Shown piece by piece: positions 31,326-41,742 of a stretch of 64,000 nt of DNA. The position numbers were made by a program, and so were the translations under genes. The DNA is from Bufo bufo (lineage: Eukaryota; Chordata; Amphibia; Anura; Bufonidae). Where the stretch lies: positions 684,661,257-684,725,256 of the forward strand of contig NC_053391.1 of NCBI RefSeq assembly GCF_905171765.1, written 5' to 3'. Positions within the stretch are counted from its first letter, which is position 1, and the number at the start of each line of letters is the position of its first letter. The notes under the pieces were generated by a model. It was not told the DNA's origin, did no database searches, and saw only the letters and a program-made list of their open reading frames with translations.

Positions 31326-33030
31326 GTAGGAGGCATATTATAGTAGTTATATTCTTGTACATAGGAGGCAGTATTATAGTAGTTATATTCTTGTACATAG
31401 GAGGCAGTATTATAGTAGTTATATTCTTGTACATAGGGGCAGTATTCTAGTAGTTATATTCTTGTACATAGGAGGCAGTATTCTAGTAGTTATATTCTTG
31501 TACATAGGAGGCAGTATTCTAGTAGTTATATTCTTGTACATAGGAGGCAGTATTCTAGTAGTTATATTCTTGTACATAGGAGGCAGTATTCTAGTAGTTA
31601 TATTCTTGTACATAGGAGGCAGTATTCTAGTAGTTATATTCTTGTACATAGGAGGCAGTATTATAGTAGTTATATTCTTGTACATAGGAGGCAGTATTAT
31701 AGTAGTTATATTCTTGTACATAGGAGGCAGTATTAAAGTAGTTATATTCTTGTACATAGGAGCAGTATTATAGTAGTTATATTCTTGTACATAGGAGCAG
31801 TATTATAGTAGTTATATTCTTGTACATAGGGGCAGTATTATAGTAGTTATATTCTTGTACATAGGAGGCAGTATTATAGTAGTTATATTCTTGTACATAG
31901 GGGCAGTATTATAGTAGTTATATTCTTGTACATAGGAGCAGTATTATAGTAGTTATATTCTTGTACATAGGAGGCAGTATTATAGTAGTTATATTCTTGT
32001 ACATAGGAGGCAGTATTATAGTAGTTATATTCTTGTACATAGGGGCAGTATTCTAGTAGTTATATTCTTGTACATAGGAGGCAGTATTCTAGTAGTTATA
32101 TTCTTGTACATAGTAGGCAGTATTCTAGTAGTTATATTCTTGTACATAGGAGCAGTATTCTAGTAGTTATATTCTTGTACATAGGAGGCAGTATTCTAGT
32201 AGTTATATTCTTGTACATAGGAGGCAGTATTCTAGTAGTTATATTCTTGTACATAGGAGGCAGTATTCTAGTAGTTATATTCTTGTACATAGGAGGCAGT
32301 ATTCTAGTAGTTATATTCTTGTACATAGGAGGCAGTATTCTAGTAGTTATATTCTTGTACATAGGAGGCAGTATTATAGTAGTTATATTCTTGTACATAG
32401 GGGCAGTATTCTAGTAGTTATATTCTTGTACATAGGAGCAGTATTCTAGTAGTTATATTCTTGTACATAGGAGCAGTATTCTAGTAGTTATATTCTTGTA
32501 CATAGGAGGCAGTATTCTAGTAGTTATATTCTTGTACATAGGAGGCAGTATTCTAGTAGTTATATTCTTGTACATAGGAGGCAGTATTATAGTAGTTATA
32601 TTCTTGTACATAGGAGGCAGTATTATAGTAGTTATATTCTTGTACATAGGAGCAGTATTATAGTAGTTATATTCTTGTACATAGGAGCAGTATTATAGTA
32701 GTTATATTCTTGTACATAGGAGGCAGTATTATAGTAGTTATATTCTTGTACATAGGAGCAGTATTATAGTAGTTATATTCTTGTACATAGGAGCAGTATT
32801 ATAGTAGTTATATTCTTGTACATAAGAGCAGTATTATAGTAGTTATATTCTTGTACATAGGAGGCAGTATTATAGTAGTTATATTCTTGTACATAGGAGG
32901 CAGTATTATAGTAGTTATATTCTTGTACATAAGAGCAGTATTATAGTAGTTATATTCTTGTACATAGGAGCAGTATTATAGTGGTTATATTCTTGCACCT
33001 GGAGGCGGTATTATAGTACTGTAGCTATAT
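31326..33030 (+). repeat. 35/36-bp satellite, array 1, about 47 copies
   Basis: The unit contains TTCTTGTACATAGGAGGCAG (36-bp form) or the AGGAGCAG/AGGGGCAG 35-bp form, followed by TATTATAGTAGTTATA. A TATTCTAGTAG variant dominates the middle of the array (about 31440-31650 and 32040-32580), while TATTATAGTAG dominates the flanks. Runs of the 36-bp form stay open in all frames and mimic a protein with an MYIGGSI-type repeat; this is an artefact. Confidence 0.95.
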
Positions 33031-33114
33031 TACCGTACACTGCACATAGTATTAGTGATGTATTACAAATATTTAGTTTAGCTTGTTAAGTAATAAACTT
33101 GATAATGTGACAAC

Positions 33115-33702
33115 TAGGGATGAGCGAATCGACTTCGGATGAAACATCTGAAGTCGATTCACATAAAACTTTCTAAGAGTCCATTCACATGCCCGTAACT
33201 GTTTTGCGGATCCGAAAAAACACCGACACCGGCCATGTGCACATGGCCAGCACTATAATAGAAAATGCGATATTGCGGACAAGAATAGGACATGTTCTAT
33301 TTTTTTGTGGAGCCGTGGACCGGAAGTTCGGGGCCACGAACCGGAAGTGCGGACAGCACACTGTGTGCTGTCCGCTTCGTTTCCGGCCCCATTGAAAAAG
33401 CAATGGGTCCGCACCCGTTCTGCATAATTGCTGAACGGATACGGATCATTCATACAGACGTCTGAATGGAGCCTAATACTGTACGGAGCAGGAGCTCCGT
33501 TACAGTATTAGAATGCATTGGCTCTGATGAGCCGAAGTCTCGCGAGACTTTGCGCAATAACTTCATAAATTAATTTGTACTGTAAGAAACCATTTCCCGA
33601 ACCCGGGTTCAGTTCCAATAACTTCGGCTCATCAGAGCCAATGCATTCTAATATGCGAATCGACTTCGGATGTTTCATCCGAAGTCGATTCGCTCCTGCC
33701 TA
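33115..33702. mobile_element. hAT foldback element, 588 bp, TSD GTGACAAC
   Basis: The start TAGGGATGAGCGAATCGAC and the end CGAATCGCTCCTGCCTA-like terminus are inverted repeats, and GTGACAAC is duplicated at 33107-33114 and 33703-33710. The arms also share GGATGAAACATC/GATGTTTCATCC and the block near 33510-33540 with 33620-33650. It carries a nested MITE (33177-33473). Confidence 0.88.
33177..33473. mobile_element. Harbinger-type MITE nested in the hAT foldback, TSD TAA
   Basis: The termini GAGTCCATTCACATG and TGAATGGAGCC are flanked by TAA at 33174-33176 and 33474-33476. The interior has GGACAAGAATAGGACATG and the GTGCGGACAGCACAC hairpin typical of this family. It is younger than its hAT host. 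Confidence 0.82.
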
Positions 33703-33710
33703 GTGACAAC

Positions 33711-34489
33711 CACTCTTACACTCAGGATATACTGAATATGAGATATGTGTCCTATATTTCACAACTTCCTTACCATATAACAATCATTACTACACCATTG
33801 ATGTGACTGAATCTGGAGCTGCCCTTTTAATCTTGCAGGACCTACAGGGGACAGTGCAGATTTGGCATTTCGTTTGGCATTTGACCTAAAAACAAGCTAA
33901 CAAGAAAGTCTGGTAATAATGAGTGTATAATAACGATGCCATGCTGACCGCTGGGCAGGCACAGCTGACATTCACTCGTCTGTAGGCGCCGGACGTCAGG
34001 CTAACAGCCTCTGCTCATTGTCTGTTCTCCGGGCCTTTGCCGCTAAACACCGCGCTGTCATTACACAAAGAGATAAAACATTCAGAAGAATAAAAGCCGT
34101 GTGCGCCCATAATCCATTAAATTATATCATCTGCACCCAGCGGCTCTTGGCAGATGTACGGGCACGAGGGGGAACGGGCGTGGGATTTACAGCCATTCTG
34201 CAAGTAACATTGCTGGGGTATTACATAACGTAGACAAACATGGCACAGACTACTGCCTCATCATCCGCAGCAGAGATAGGAACTGCATTCCTATCCTGCA
34301 TTATCTGCCCCCCCCCAACGTAATCCAAAACCTCATTGCACAATATAAAGGACATTTGCCAATAACCTGCGTTACCCAATCTATCAAGAGTCCAGTTTCG
34401 ACCCACAATAAAACAAAGCAACACTGTGTCCCGCTAGGTACGAGGGGAAGGTGCTCCAGGGACCTCTTAAAGGAATTGTCTTCTTTAAA
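33711..34489. other. Low-copy-looking DNA
   Basis: No tandem or inverted structure is seen. 33950-34215 has balanced, non-repetitive composition (for example GCTCATTGTCTGTTCTCCGG and AATAAAAGCCGTGTGCGCC) and is a candidate conserved non-coding element. There is no convincing exon. Confidence 0.4.
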
Positions 34490-34815
34490 AGGGAACTCGT
34501 TACCTCTCCTGGCTTTTCTGTATTACTAAATACTTGCATTCCCCATGAAATAACTATTGTAGAGCATCTTGTGCAATTCCTCTGTTATTCCTCCTGAAAA
34601 TGTACAAATACATTGACCACTGGGTGTTCTTATTCTTCTCGTCACATCCCCCCGATACTGGCACCACTGGTAACGCCAAGTTGTCAATTTATTTATTTAG
34701 GACATTTTCTGGAGGAATAACAGAGGAATGGCACAAGGTACAGTGTTATTTCAGGTGGAATCCAATCATGTCCTAAAACAGACAGGTCAGGAGAGCAGAC
34801 GGGTCTTCTTTAAAA
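34490..34815. mobile_element. Foldback repeat, copy 1
   Basis: The left arm (GGGAACTCGTTACCTCTCC, CAATTCCTCTGTTATTCCTCC) pairs with the right arm (GGAGGAATAACAGAGGAATGG, GACAGGTCAGGAGAG, TTTAAAAT end). A diverged second copy lies at 35090-35400. TTTAAA occurs near both ends, suggesting a TTAA-type family. Confidence 0.62.
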
Positions 34816-34924
34816 TAGGGTGTACATTGTGCGGTTTTTTTCCCACTATCTTCTCCGTACACGGACCGCCAGAAGCCGTCCTCTCCACATGACCACATCC
34901 TCCAATAGGACGTGACCCCACCCT

Positions 34925-35085
34925 GTCAAAATGCTGCAGAGGCTTAGTTTAGGACACGTTTTATTTGTTTTGGGAGCCGTGCAATGGAAGAAAAGGGCCC
35001 CATAGAAGTGAATGGGACAGCATCTAATCCGCAAAAAAACGGATCCGCATTTTTGCGGACAGCATACGGCCGTCTTAATGAACCC
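34925..35085. mobile_element. Harbinger-type MITE fragment
   Basis: The segment shares GCAATGGAAGAAAAGGGCCC, GAATGGGACAGCATCTAATCC and GCGGACAGCATACGGCCGTC with the MITE at 40787-41049 (complement for part). The left terminus is not preserved. Confidence 0.6.
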
Positions 35086-35089
35086 CAAC

Positions 35090-35400
35090 TTAAAGAGAAC
35101 CCGTCCCCTCTCCTGACCTCTCTGTTTTAGTAATGACTTGTATTCCCTATGTAATAACAATTCTGAAGCATCAATTCTTATAAATGGTCTATTATTCCTG
35201 CTAGAAGTTAAGAATGAATTACAAGCATTTTGAAATTATGGTCAAGCTGGGTGTTACCAGTTTGGGGGGGGGAAGGGGTCCCTGCCCAGTCTAACACTAT
35301 CCAAGCAGCGCTGCCAGTGACACCCAGCTAGACCTTAAAATTCACTCATTCCTACTTCTTGCAGGAATAATGGAGGAATGGCACATCATAAAGTCATCAG
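35090..35400. mobile_element. Foldback repeat, copy 2
   Basis: It matches copy 1 in GAACCCGTCCCCTCTCCTGAC, TTAGTAATGACTTGTATTCCC and GGAATAATGGAGGAATGGCA, with more divergence in the middle and a G run at 35264-35272. The arms pair as in copy 1 (CAAGCTGGGTGTTACCAG with a GGTGACACCCAGCTAG-like complement). Confidence 0.58.
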
Positions 35401-35955
35401 AACCGATGCTCTAGAATGGTTGGAAGGTGCAAATTTCCAAATGCAGGTTGGGCTTGATTGCTTTTCACTCTCACCGAGATGTAACGAGGTTATACGACCC
35501 CTTTAAATATGCAACAGATGGCTTAAGGGGATTGCAGAAAAATGACAAATACCCCCCTTTCCATCCTAGCACGACCCCTTTAAACCCGAATTCTAGTACA
35601 TACAGTGTACCCAGACTGGTCACCAATGGTCGAAATGGTGCAGTGTAAATTTACCGGTCAGCTAAACCTCAAAATGTAGGTCTGTCTTGGAAGCTGAGAT
35701 ATAAGGGGCTGTTTGCTGGCCTCCTCACACTGTACCCCAGCGATGCCCATAACACAACCTGGTGGTCAAAGCTGTTATCTTCTGATCAGTGGATCCCCAG
35801 TGGTCTCTCTATTTCCAGGCAGACACAGGAACAGTTCATCTAAATGTAAACCGGGGTCAGCAATCAGGGTCAGAAGGTCAGGTGAAGGTCCAGGCTGAAC
35901 CCGAATAGTACTGATGTCGCCCATTTTGTAGATTTATATATTATCATTTTTTTGG
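35401..35955. other. Unassigned; pieces of TTTAA-ending repeats
   Basis: Two CGACCCCTTTAAA motifs at about 35497 and 35571 resemble right ends of the TTAA MITE family. Nothing else is recognised. Confidence 0.4.
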
Positions 35956-36465
35956 TGGGTAAATCAGTTCAGACCCCTACATTAATTAAGCCCCCAGATA
36001 TTTCCAGACTATTAAGACTCATTCAGATCCTAAGACCAGACCCCAAACCAGACAACTAAATTTAATTTAGGCCCATAGCAAAGGCCTAAAATGAACTTGC
36101 GTCCCCAAATAAGCCCCTAAGTTCATCTTGACCCCACAGCAGGCTCCTAACGTCATACAGACCCCAGACCATGCCCCAAAAATTAATTCTGGCCCTATAT
36201 CAAAGACATGAAATGAACTCACAACCAAAACCAGTCTCTTAAAGGGAAGCTGTCAGGTTGAGCACGGTGTCTGAGCTGCGGGCAGCAGGTTATAGAGCAG
36301 GAGGAGCTGAGCAGGCTGATATACAGTTTATGGGAAAAGATTCAGTAAAACGTGTAATTTATTCATCTAAATTCCTGCTCATTCTGGGCTTCGAAGTCCA
36401 AGAGGCGGAGCTATCAGTGATTGACAGCTATCTCTGTATACAGTGTAGGAAGGCGCAAAGGTCAT

Positions 36466-37025
36466 TGACGGAAGGTATGTGTCACCGAGATTCCTGGCCT
36501 CGGTGAGGTAAGAGGTGGTAATTTTAAGTGTCAGCAGCAGTTAGTGCTGACTGACACTAATTGTTAGTTAGTATGGCTGTAGAGCCGATCCGGGCCGGCT
36601 CTTACTGGGAGCAGCCAAAGTGCAGGGTGGGTGGCTACTCCCCACGCTCCAGGCCGGGTTTTGGCTGGGATATAAAAACCCGGCCAGCAGTCTCAGCTGA
36701 GTGGATTATCATCCACTTCACAGTGAAGCTGTGGTTTTGGAAGCTCTCTGCGCCGAGGTCTGAAGGCCGTGTGTCAGGTGAGCAGGCCGCCTTACAGCCT
36801 GCAAGTGGACTTTGAGGCTGAGCATTCAGACGGGTGTGAACTGACACCCAGGATACCAGGTGAATGTTATTTAGTTTTTTCTGTGTGTGAAGAAGAACCA
36901 AGCCTGAAAAGGGACTGTTCTGTTATGTTATGCGTGTGACTAAACACTGAAGATGGATTTAAAACCTGGTCCATTGCCTCCATATTGCGTCCGCTAACCT
37001 GCCTACCAGAGAGAATCCCCACAAC
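36466..37025 (+). mobile_element. Solo LTR, 560 bp, TSD GTCAT
   Basis: The segment begins TGACGGAAGG, ends AATCCCCACAACA, and is flanked by the 5-bp duplication GTCAT at 36461-36465 and 37026-37030. A TATA-like box (GGGATATAAAAACCC) lies near 36668. The 3' part (GCGTCCGCTAACCTGCCTACC, AGAGAGAATCCCCACA) resembles the end of the LTR at 44555-45002, so the two are related families. There is no internal retrotransposon sequence, consistent with LTR-LTR recombination. Gypsy-like is my guess from the short duplication. Confidence 0.75.
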
Positions 37026-37148
37026 AGTCATAGAGGGGAGGCTGTCAATCACGGACAGGACCGCCCCCTGGACTTCACAGCCCAGAAAAAGCAGGATTGT
37101 TTACATTACATTAAATTACACGTTTCACTGAATCTTTTCCCATCTATA

Positions 37149-37440
37149 CAGGGGCGTAGCTATAGGGGGTGCAGAGGTAGCAGTCGCTACCGGGCCCAGG
37201 AGCCTGAGGGGCCCAAAGACCCTTGTGCCACACAAGACAGTGCATACTGGTCAATTTACACCTCTGGCTGGAGGGAAGGGGTTAGGTTAAGTATTTGGCA
37301 TGAGGGGGTGCCCTTTCAATGTTTGCCTCAGGCAGCAGGAAGGCTATGTGCTCCCCTGCCCCTTGCCAACAAGCACTGAGGGACGGGGGCCCAAGCTGAA
37401 CTCTTGCACCAGGGCCCATGAGCTTTTAGCTACGCCCCTG
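37149..37440. mobile_element. hAT-type MITE, 292 bp, TSD CATCTATA
   Basis: The termini CAGGGGCGTAGCTATAG and AGCTACGCCCCTG are inverted repeats with a perfect 8-bp duplication CATCTATA at 37141-37148 and 37441-37448. The GTAGCAGTCGCTACCGGGCCC-type hairpin near the left end is typical of this common vertebrate family. Confidence 0.9.
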
Positions 37441-37560
37441 CATCTATATATCGATCTGCTCAGCTCCTCCTGCTCTGTAACCTGCTGCTGATAGATTTCC
37501 TTTAAACTCATTCAGACCCCAAACCAGAACCCTGTAAATCAGAACCCAGACCAGACCCTT

Positions 37561-37875
37561 AAAAAGGGTATTCCCATCTCAGAAAATTGGGGCATATCTC
37601 TAGGATATGCCCCCATTGTCTGATAGGTGCGGATCCCACCTCTGGGACCCGCACCTACATCAAGAACGGACCCCTGAAGCTTGTGGAAGGCGCACTGCGC
37701 ATGCGCAGCCACCCTCCATTCATTTCTATGGGGCCGTCGAAAATAGTCGAGCTGGCGGTGCGCTCCCATTCAATCCTATAGGGAGAGCGCTTGGCGGTGG
37801 TCCTCTGGCCACCACCTTCCCCGCTCCATTCTAAGCTTAGGTGCGTGTGGGTCCCAGAAGTGGGAGTCATGCTGC
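37561..37875. repeat. Dispersed amphibian foldback repeat
   Basis: The segment has GGGGCATATCTCTAGGATATG, GGTGCGGATCCCACCTCTGG and later GTGCGTGTGGGTCCCAGAAG as a partial inverted partner. CATTCATTTCTATGGGG and the GCCACCACC/GGTGG pair form internal hairpins. I recognise the style as a common anuran repeat; its class is unclear. Confidence 0.5.
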
Positions 37876-38176
37876 AACCACATTCATACCTTTGGCAGCC
37901 CTGCTACACTGCCGTGTAGCGGTACCCTTAGGCCCCATTCATAATTTGCCTATAGTCCTCAGACTGTTTTTGCCTTATCTTGACATATGCCTTTCACTCC
38001 CATAAAACTTAACTTTTATTACAGCTGAATCATTATTATTAACCATTAAATCTACCCATTAAAAAACTATCAGTTGTGTTGCCTATTTTCTATTAATGGA
38101 TCAATTTATACTCAGTTCACTATCTGGACTATTTCAATAAGGGGCTGGAAGCTACGCGCCAGCTCCAGACTCCCCC

Positions 38177-38388
38177 CTAGTCTTAGGCTGAATACACTAG
38201 TGTTTAGGCTGAATACACTAGTGTTTAGGCTGAATACACTAGTGTTTAGGCTGAATACACTAGTGTTTAGGCTGAATACACTAGTGTTTAGGCTGAATAC
38301 ACTAGTGTTTAGGCTGAATACACTAGTGTTTAGGCGGAATACACTAGTGTTTAGGCTGAATACACTAGTGTTTAGGCTGAATACACTT
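38177..38388 (+). repeat. 21-bp tandem repeat, about 10 copies
   Basis: The unit includes GTGTTTAGGCTGAATACACTA. One copy has GGCGG in place of GGCTG. The complementary shorter array (about 4-5 copies, CACAAGTG in place of CACTAGTG) is at 40565-40670. The 21-bp unit keeps frames open and produces repeat-protein artefacts on both strands. Confidence 0.9.
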
Positions 38389-38627
38389 GATGCCAAATAC
38401 ACTCAATTATTCTGCTGAATACACTTATTGCTGGGGATATATTACTAATTACCATTTAATATTCCCATTTAATATAAATATTCAATTGGAAAAAGTATTA
38501 CTATTATTGTGAGGGAATTATTAGCCGATACAGTAAATAAATATACAAAAATAACAATAAAATGATAGATGTGGATGCGTAGATAGAGATATGTTTGAAG
38601 GTGGGGAGTTTAAAAAGAACTTTATAG

Positions 38628-39684
38628 TAGGGTTGTTGTGGGTATCGAAATATCGATACCCAATCGATACTTTGGTCCCGGTATCGGTTCGGTACCGAGA
38701 TTTGACTTTTATCGATACTAGGCTGCGGTACTGCGCAGCCCAGTATCAGAGAACATGGAGCGTGCTGCTGTCAGCGCGCGCCATGTTCCCTCAGCAGCAC
38801 AGGGGAGAAGGAGTCACTCTCTCCCTCCCCCTGTGCCGCCGCTGCCAATCAGGAGAGAGGGGCGGGCGCACTGTGCCACCAATGAAAATTAACGTCTAAT
38901 ATAGATACAGGAGGCGGGTGCGGCGACAGGATCACATAGTCTGCACCCGACCTCTGTGACAGGGAGCAGAGTGTCGCACCTGAGGGGTTAACTGCCGCGG
39001 ATCGCAACGCCCTGTCATAGAGGGCGGGTGCAGGCTATGTGATTCTGCCGCCGGCACCCGCCTCCTGCATCTGTATTAGACAATCATTTTCATTGGTGGC
39101 GCAGTGCCGCCGCCCCCCCAAGTATTAAAATCTTTGGTGGCGCAGTGCGCCCCCACCCCCTGAACACCCCTCCTCATTGGTGGCAGTGGCAGCTTCTGAT
39201 CGGAGCCCCAGCAGTGTAAGCCTGGGGCTTCGATCGGTTACCATGGCAGCCAGGACGCTACTGAAGCCCTGGCTGCCATGGTCAGCTCCCTGCTGCTGTG
39301 TGTACTGTGCACAGGGCAGCAGGGAGAGTGTGAAGTCCTCTTCACCCTAATAGAGCTCTATCAGGGTGAATAGGACAGGGGATTAAAAGATCCCAGGTTC
39401 TAGCCCCTAAGGGGGAAATGGTTATTAAATAAAAAGTAAAAAAAATAAAAAATAAACATCAAAATATTAAGTATAAATCACCCCTTTTCCCAATTTTACA
39501 TATAAAATATATAAACAATAAATAAACATATCGCCACGTCCGAAAAGTCCAAACTACTAATATATTTAAAAAAAATCCTATCCAATAAACGCTGTAACAG
39601 AATGGTATCGAATGGTATCGAGTATCGCAATACTTTTTTATGGTATCGAAACCGAATCAAAATCTTGGTATCGCAACAACCCTA
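38628..39684. mobile_element. hAT-type MITE, 1057 bp, TSD CTTTATAG
   Basis: The termini TAGGGTTGTTG and CAACAACCCTA are inverted repeats flanked by CTTTATAG at 38620-38627 and 39685-39692. Subterminal GGTATCGAAATATCGATACC-like motifs recur near the right end (TATGGTATCGAAACCG). It is noncoding inside, with a GGTGGCGCAGTG segment also found in the hAT element at 3190. Confidence 0.9.
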
Positions 39685-40401
39685 CTTTATAGCCCCTATT
39701 GCACTGGCAGAAAAGGCCTGTACATCAGTAATAATAATTATATATTACTATAGGGTGTATATATCTAATGTGTAATAATCATGATTGACAAATAGTAGAA
39801 GTGGGTACATTATCTATAGCATAAATATGTAAATCATGTCAAAAATTGTGTAATTAATGTATCAAGCCAAAAATCATAATTTGTACACATTCAAATTAAA
39901 TCAAGTAGCGAATCCATTCTATATCTTGCACACATAACATGATTTACATTCTTTTATATTAATCAGTTATCTTATGGTTAATCATGTTTTTTCCTTTATT
40001 GAATATGTCCATCTACAAATAAGCATGTATAGAGCAGGAATCATTGAATTAATGATGTGAGTATGCTACAAATGGTATCGGCGTTGTAAATGCATAGTCT
40101 AGAGCAGTGCAATTATTGTGGAGTGATAGAAAATCACCTAAGTCCGGAAACATGCGCAGTAACGATCACCGTGATCGTGAAATGCGTGGAATGAAAGCCC
40201 TAAGGGTAAGACGTTTAAGTCCGATGACCTGCGCGGGACTAGGTAAGATAATGCGAGATTTGGGAGGATAGTAGGTGATACGTGGAGATTCCTAAGGTTG
40301 GAGCGTCTGATACACCTTGCCCAATGGCTAAGCAGATGACAATTAAATGTAATGTAATGGATCACATAATTGGTATAGAGATAGGACACAACCGTGGGAG
40401 T

Positions 40402-40410
40402 CTATAAAAG
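40402..40410 (+). promoter_or_regulatory. TATA-like box ahead of the second hammerhead core
   Basis: CTATAAAAG lies about 40 bp upstream of the CTGAAGA core, parallel to TATAAAAG at 10723 in the first PLE. The conserved order suggests a promoter inside the terminal repeat. This is inferred from position. Confidence 0.4.
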
Positions 40411-40435
40411 ATCCATGCCACGCCCACCAATGCGT

Positions 40436-40494
40436 GGACTGTCCGATCCCCTGAAGATACCAGGTTAGCTGGCGAAACATGTCGGAGGACAGTC
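40436..40494 (+). ncRNA. Hammerhead-like ribozyme core in second PLE remnant
   Basis: CTGAAGA (40451-40457) fits the CUGANGA core. Stem II is CCAG (40460-40463) with CTGG (40469-40472), though the base next to the core is imperfect (TA against C). GAAA (40474-40477) is followed by C-AT-G and the cleavage triplet GTC (40481-40483). Stem I has an 8-bp outer helix (GACTGTCC 40437-40444 with GGACAGTC 40487-40494) and a short inner CC/GG helix, leaving an internal loop as in natural type I hammerheads. Confidence 0.55.
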
Positions 40495-40786
40495 ATTGAG
40501 AGTGTTGTTAGAGCAGGGGTGTAGCCTATTGATATCAAGTGTGTTCAGCATAATGGAGTGTATTTGGCATCAAGTGTATTCAGCCTAAACACAAGTGTAT
40601 TCAGCCTAAACACAAGTGTATTCAGCCTAAACACAAGTGTATTCAGCCTAAACACAAGTGTATTCAGCATAAGAATAGGGGGGAGTCTGGAGCTAGCGCG
40701 CAGCTTCCAGCCCCTTATTGAAATACAGTCCAGATAGTGAACTGAGTATAAATTGATCCATTAATAAAAAAAAAATAGGCAACACA

Positions 40787-41049
40787 TTCAAACGTGGATC
40801 CGTTTTTTTGCGGATTAGATGCTGTCCCCTTCACTTCTATGGGGCCCTTTTCTTCCATTGCACGGCTCAGCAAAAAAATTAAACATGTCCTATACTTGTC
40901 TGTGAAAATCAGGACATGGCCCTATTGAAGTCTATGGATCAGCAAAAAAACAGAATGGAATCCGTTTTTTTTGCGGACATGCTGAACTATCCGCAAAAAA
41001 AACTGATCCGCATTTTTGCGGACAGCATACGGCCGTCTGAATGAGCCCT
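40787..41049. mobile_element. Harbinger-type MITE in the right PLE block
   Basis: Its right end GTCTGAATGAGCCC is followed by TTA. The interior has CGTGGATCCGTTTTTTTGCGG, TTCACTTCTATGGGGCCC and GCGGACAGCATACGGCCG. The left terminus is damaged (starts at TTCAAACGTGG). Comparison with the inverted PLE block at 37930-38100 shows local PLE sequence lost at the insertion. Confidence 0.65.
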
Positions 41050-41119
41050 TAGGACTATAGGCAAATTATGAATTAAGTGCCTTTACATATGTCGGGGTCA
41101 AATATTTTTTATTGACTTA

Positions 41120-41340
41120 GGCCCCATTCACACAACTGTATTTTTGATCCGCATTTTTTGCGGATAGGATGCGGACCCATTCACTGCAAAAAAAGACAGA
41201 GTGTGTCCTATTCTTGCCCGCTTTGCGAACAAGGATAAGGCATTGTTACAATGGATCTGCAAAAAATACGGATGCAACACAGACTTCATCCATATTTTTT
41301 GGGGGGACTGCAAAATGTATACAGTGATGTAAATGCACCC
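41120..41340. mobile_element. Harbinger-type MITE, 221 bp, TSD TTA
   Basis: The termini GGCCCCATTCACAC and GTAAATGCACCC are imperfect inverted repeats flanked by TTA at 41117-41119 and 41341-41343. The interior has GATCCGCATTTTTTGCGGAT. Confidence 0.75.
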
Positions 41341-41409
41341 TTAATTTGAGGGATCTGTTCTGGGGTATGAATCAGTTTAAGAAAATTAGAACCTAGTCCA
41401 GACCTCTAA

Positions 41410-41742
41410 ACTACTGTATTTTTCACCATATAAGACGCACTTTCCTCCACCCAAAAGTGGTGGGAAAAATGTCAGTGCGTCTTATAGGTTAAATACTAAT
41501 GAGCGCTTCCATTTTGGAGGCACTCATTAGTACAGGAATGGCGCTGCTGGGAGAGCGCTAGATCTCAGAAGCTGTGGTTACGTCCGGAACAGGAAGATTT
41601 TTATTTTTTGTCTGACATGAGGTCCGAGAATCACCAGGGGTCTGGCGAAATTTTTTATTTTTATTCTTATTTTTCCCCCTCTAAATTCTAGGTGCGTCTT
41701 ATGGACAGGTACATCTTGTTGGATGAAAATATGGTAAATGAA
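41410..41742. mobile_element. Diverged MITE of the 'TATAAGACGCAC' family
   Basis: Left end ACTGTATTTTTCACCATATA, then AGACGCACTTTCC; the right part has GGTGCGTCTTATGG and GATGAAAATATGGTA. The ends form an imperfect inverted repeat. I recognise the motif from common amphibian repeats, probably Tc1/mariner-type by its TA-rich border. Confidence 0.5.

Larger units (their letters stand above)
36243..37501. mobile_element. TTAA-flanked foldback element with two insertions
   Basis: The ends AGGGAAGCTGTCAG and CTGATAGATTTCCT are inverted repeats flanked by TTAA at 36239-36242 and 37502-37505. The arms share GAGCAGGAGGAGCTGAGCAG, ATTCAGTAAAACGTGTAATT and GATTGACAG with complements on the right. A solo LTR (36466-37025) and a hAT MITE (37149-37440) are inserted in it, each with its own target duplication. 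Confidence 0.8.
37930..41060 (+). mobile_element. Second PLE-type remnant with inverted terminal sequences, no ORF
   Basis: The left block (37930-38430) is the reverse complement of the right block (about 40540-40785 plus 41050-41085), including ATGGATCAATTTATACTCAG and the 21-bp tandem units. The right block follows a hammerhead core on the plus strand (40436-40494), as in the PLE terminal repeat at 10731-11590. The interior (38430-40100) is AT-rich and noncoding and is interrupted by a hAT element (38628-39684). I infer a PLE whose coding part is deleted. Confidence 0.6.

Noticed and set aside
31419..32647. Open frames with MYKNITTIILPP or MYIGGSILVVIFL repeats on both strands
   Set aside because: They come from the 36-bp form of the satellite (a multiple of three). 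They also appear in the other two arrays and lack any non-repeat part.
38177..38388. Possible CRISPR array (regular short repeats)
   Set aside because: Repeats are contiguous without unique spacers, and the context is a vertebrate transposon. None of the tandem arrays in the window has spacers.
38074..38418. Repeat protein with RLNTLVF units
   Set aside because: It is a translation of the 21-bp tandem repeat inside a PLE remnant, open on both strands.
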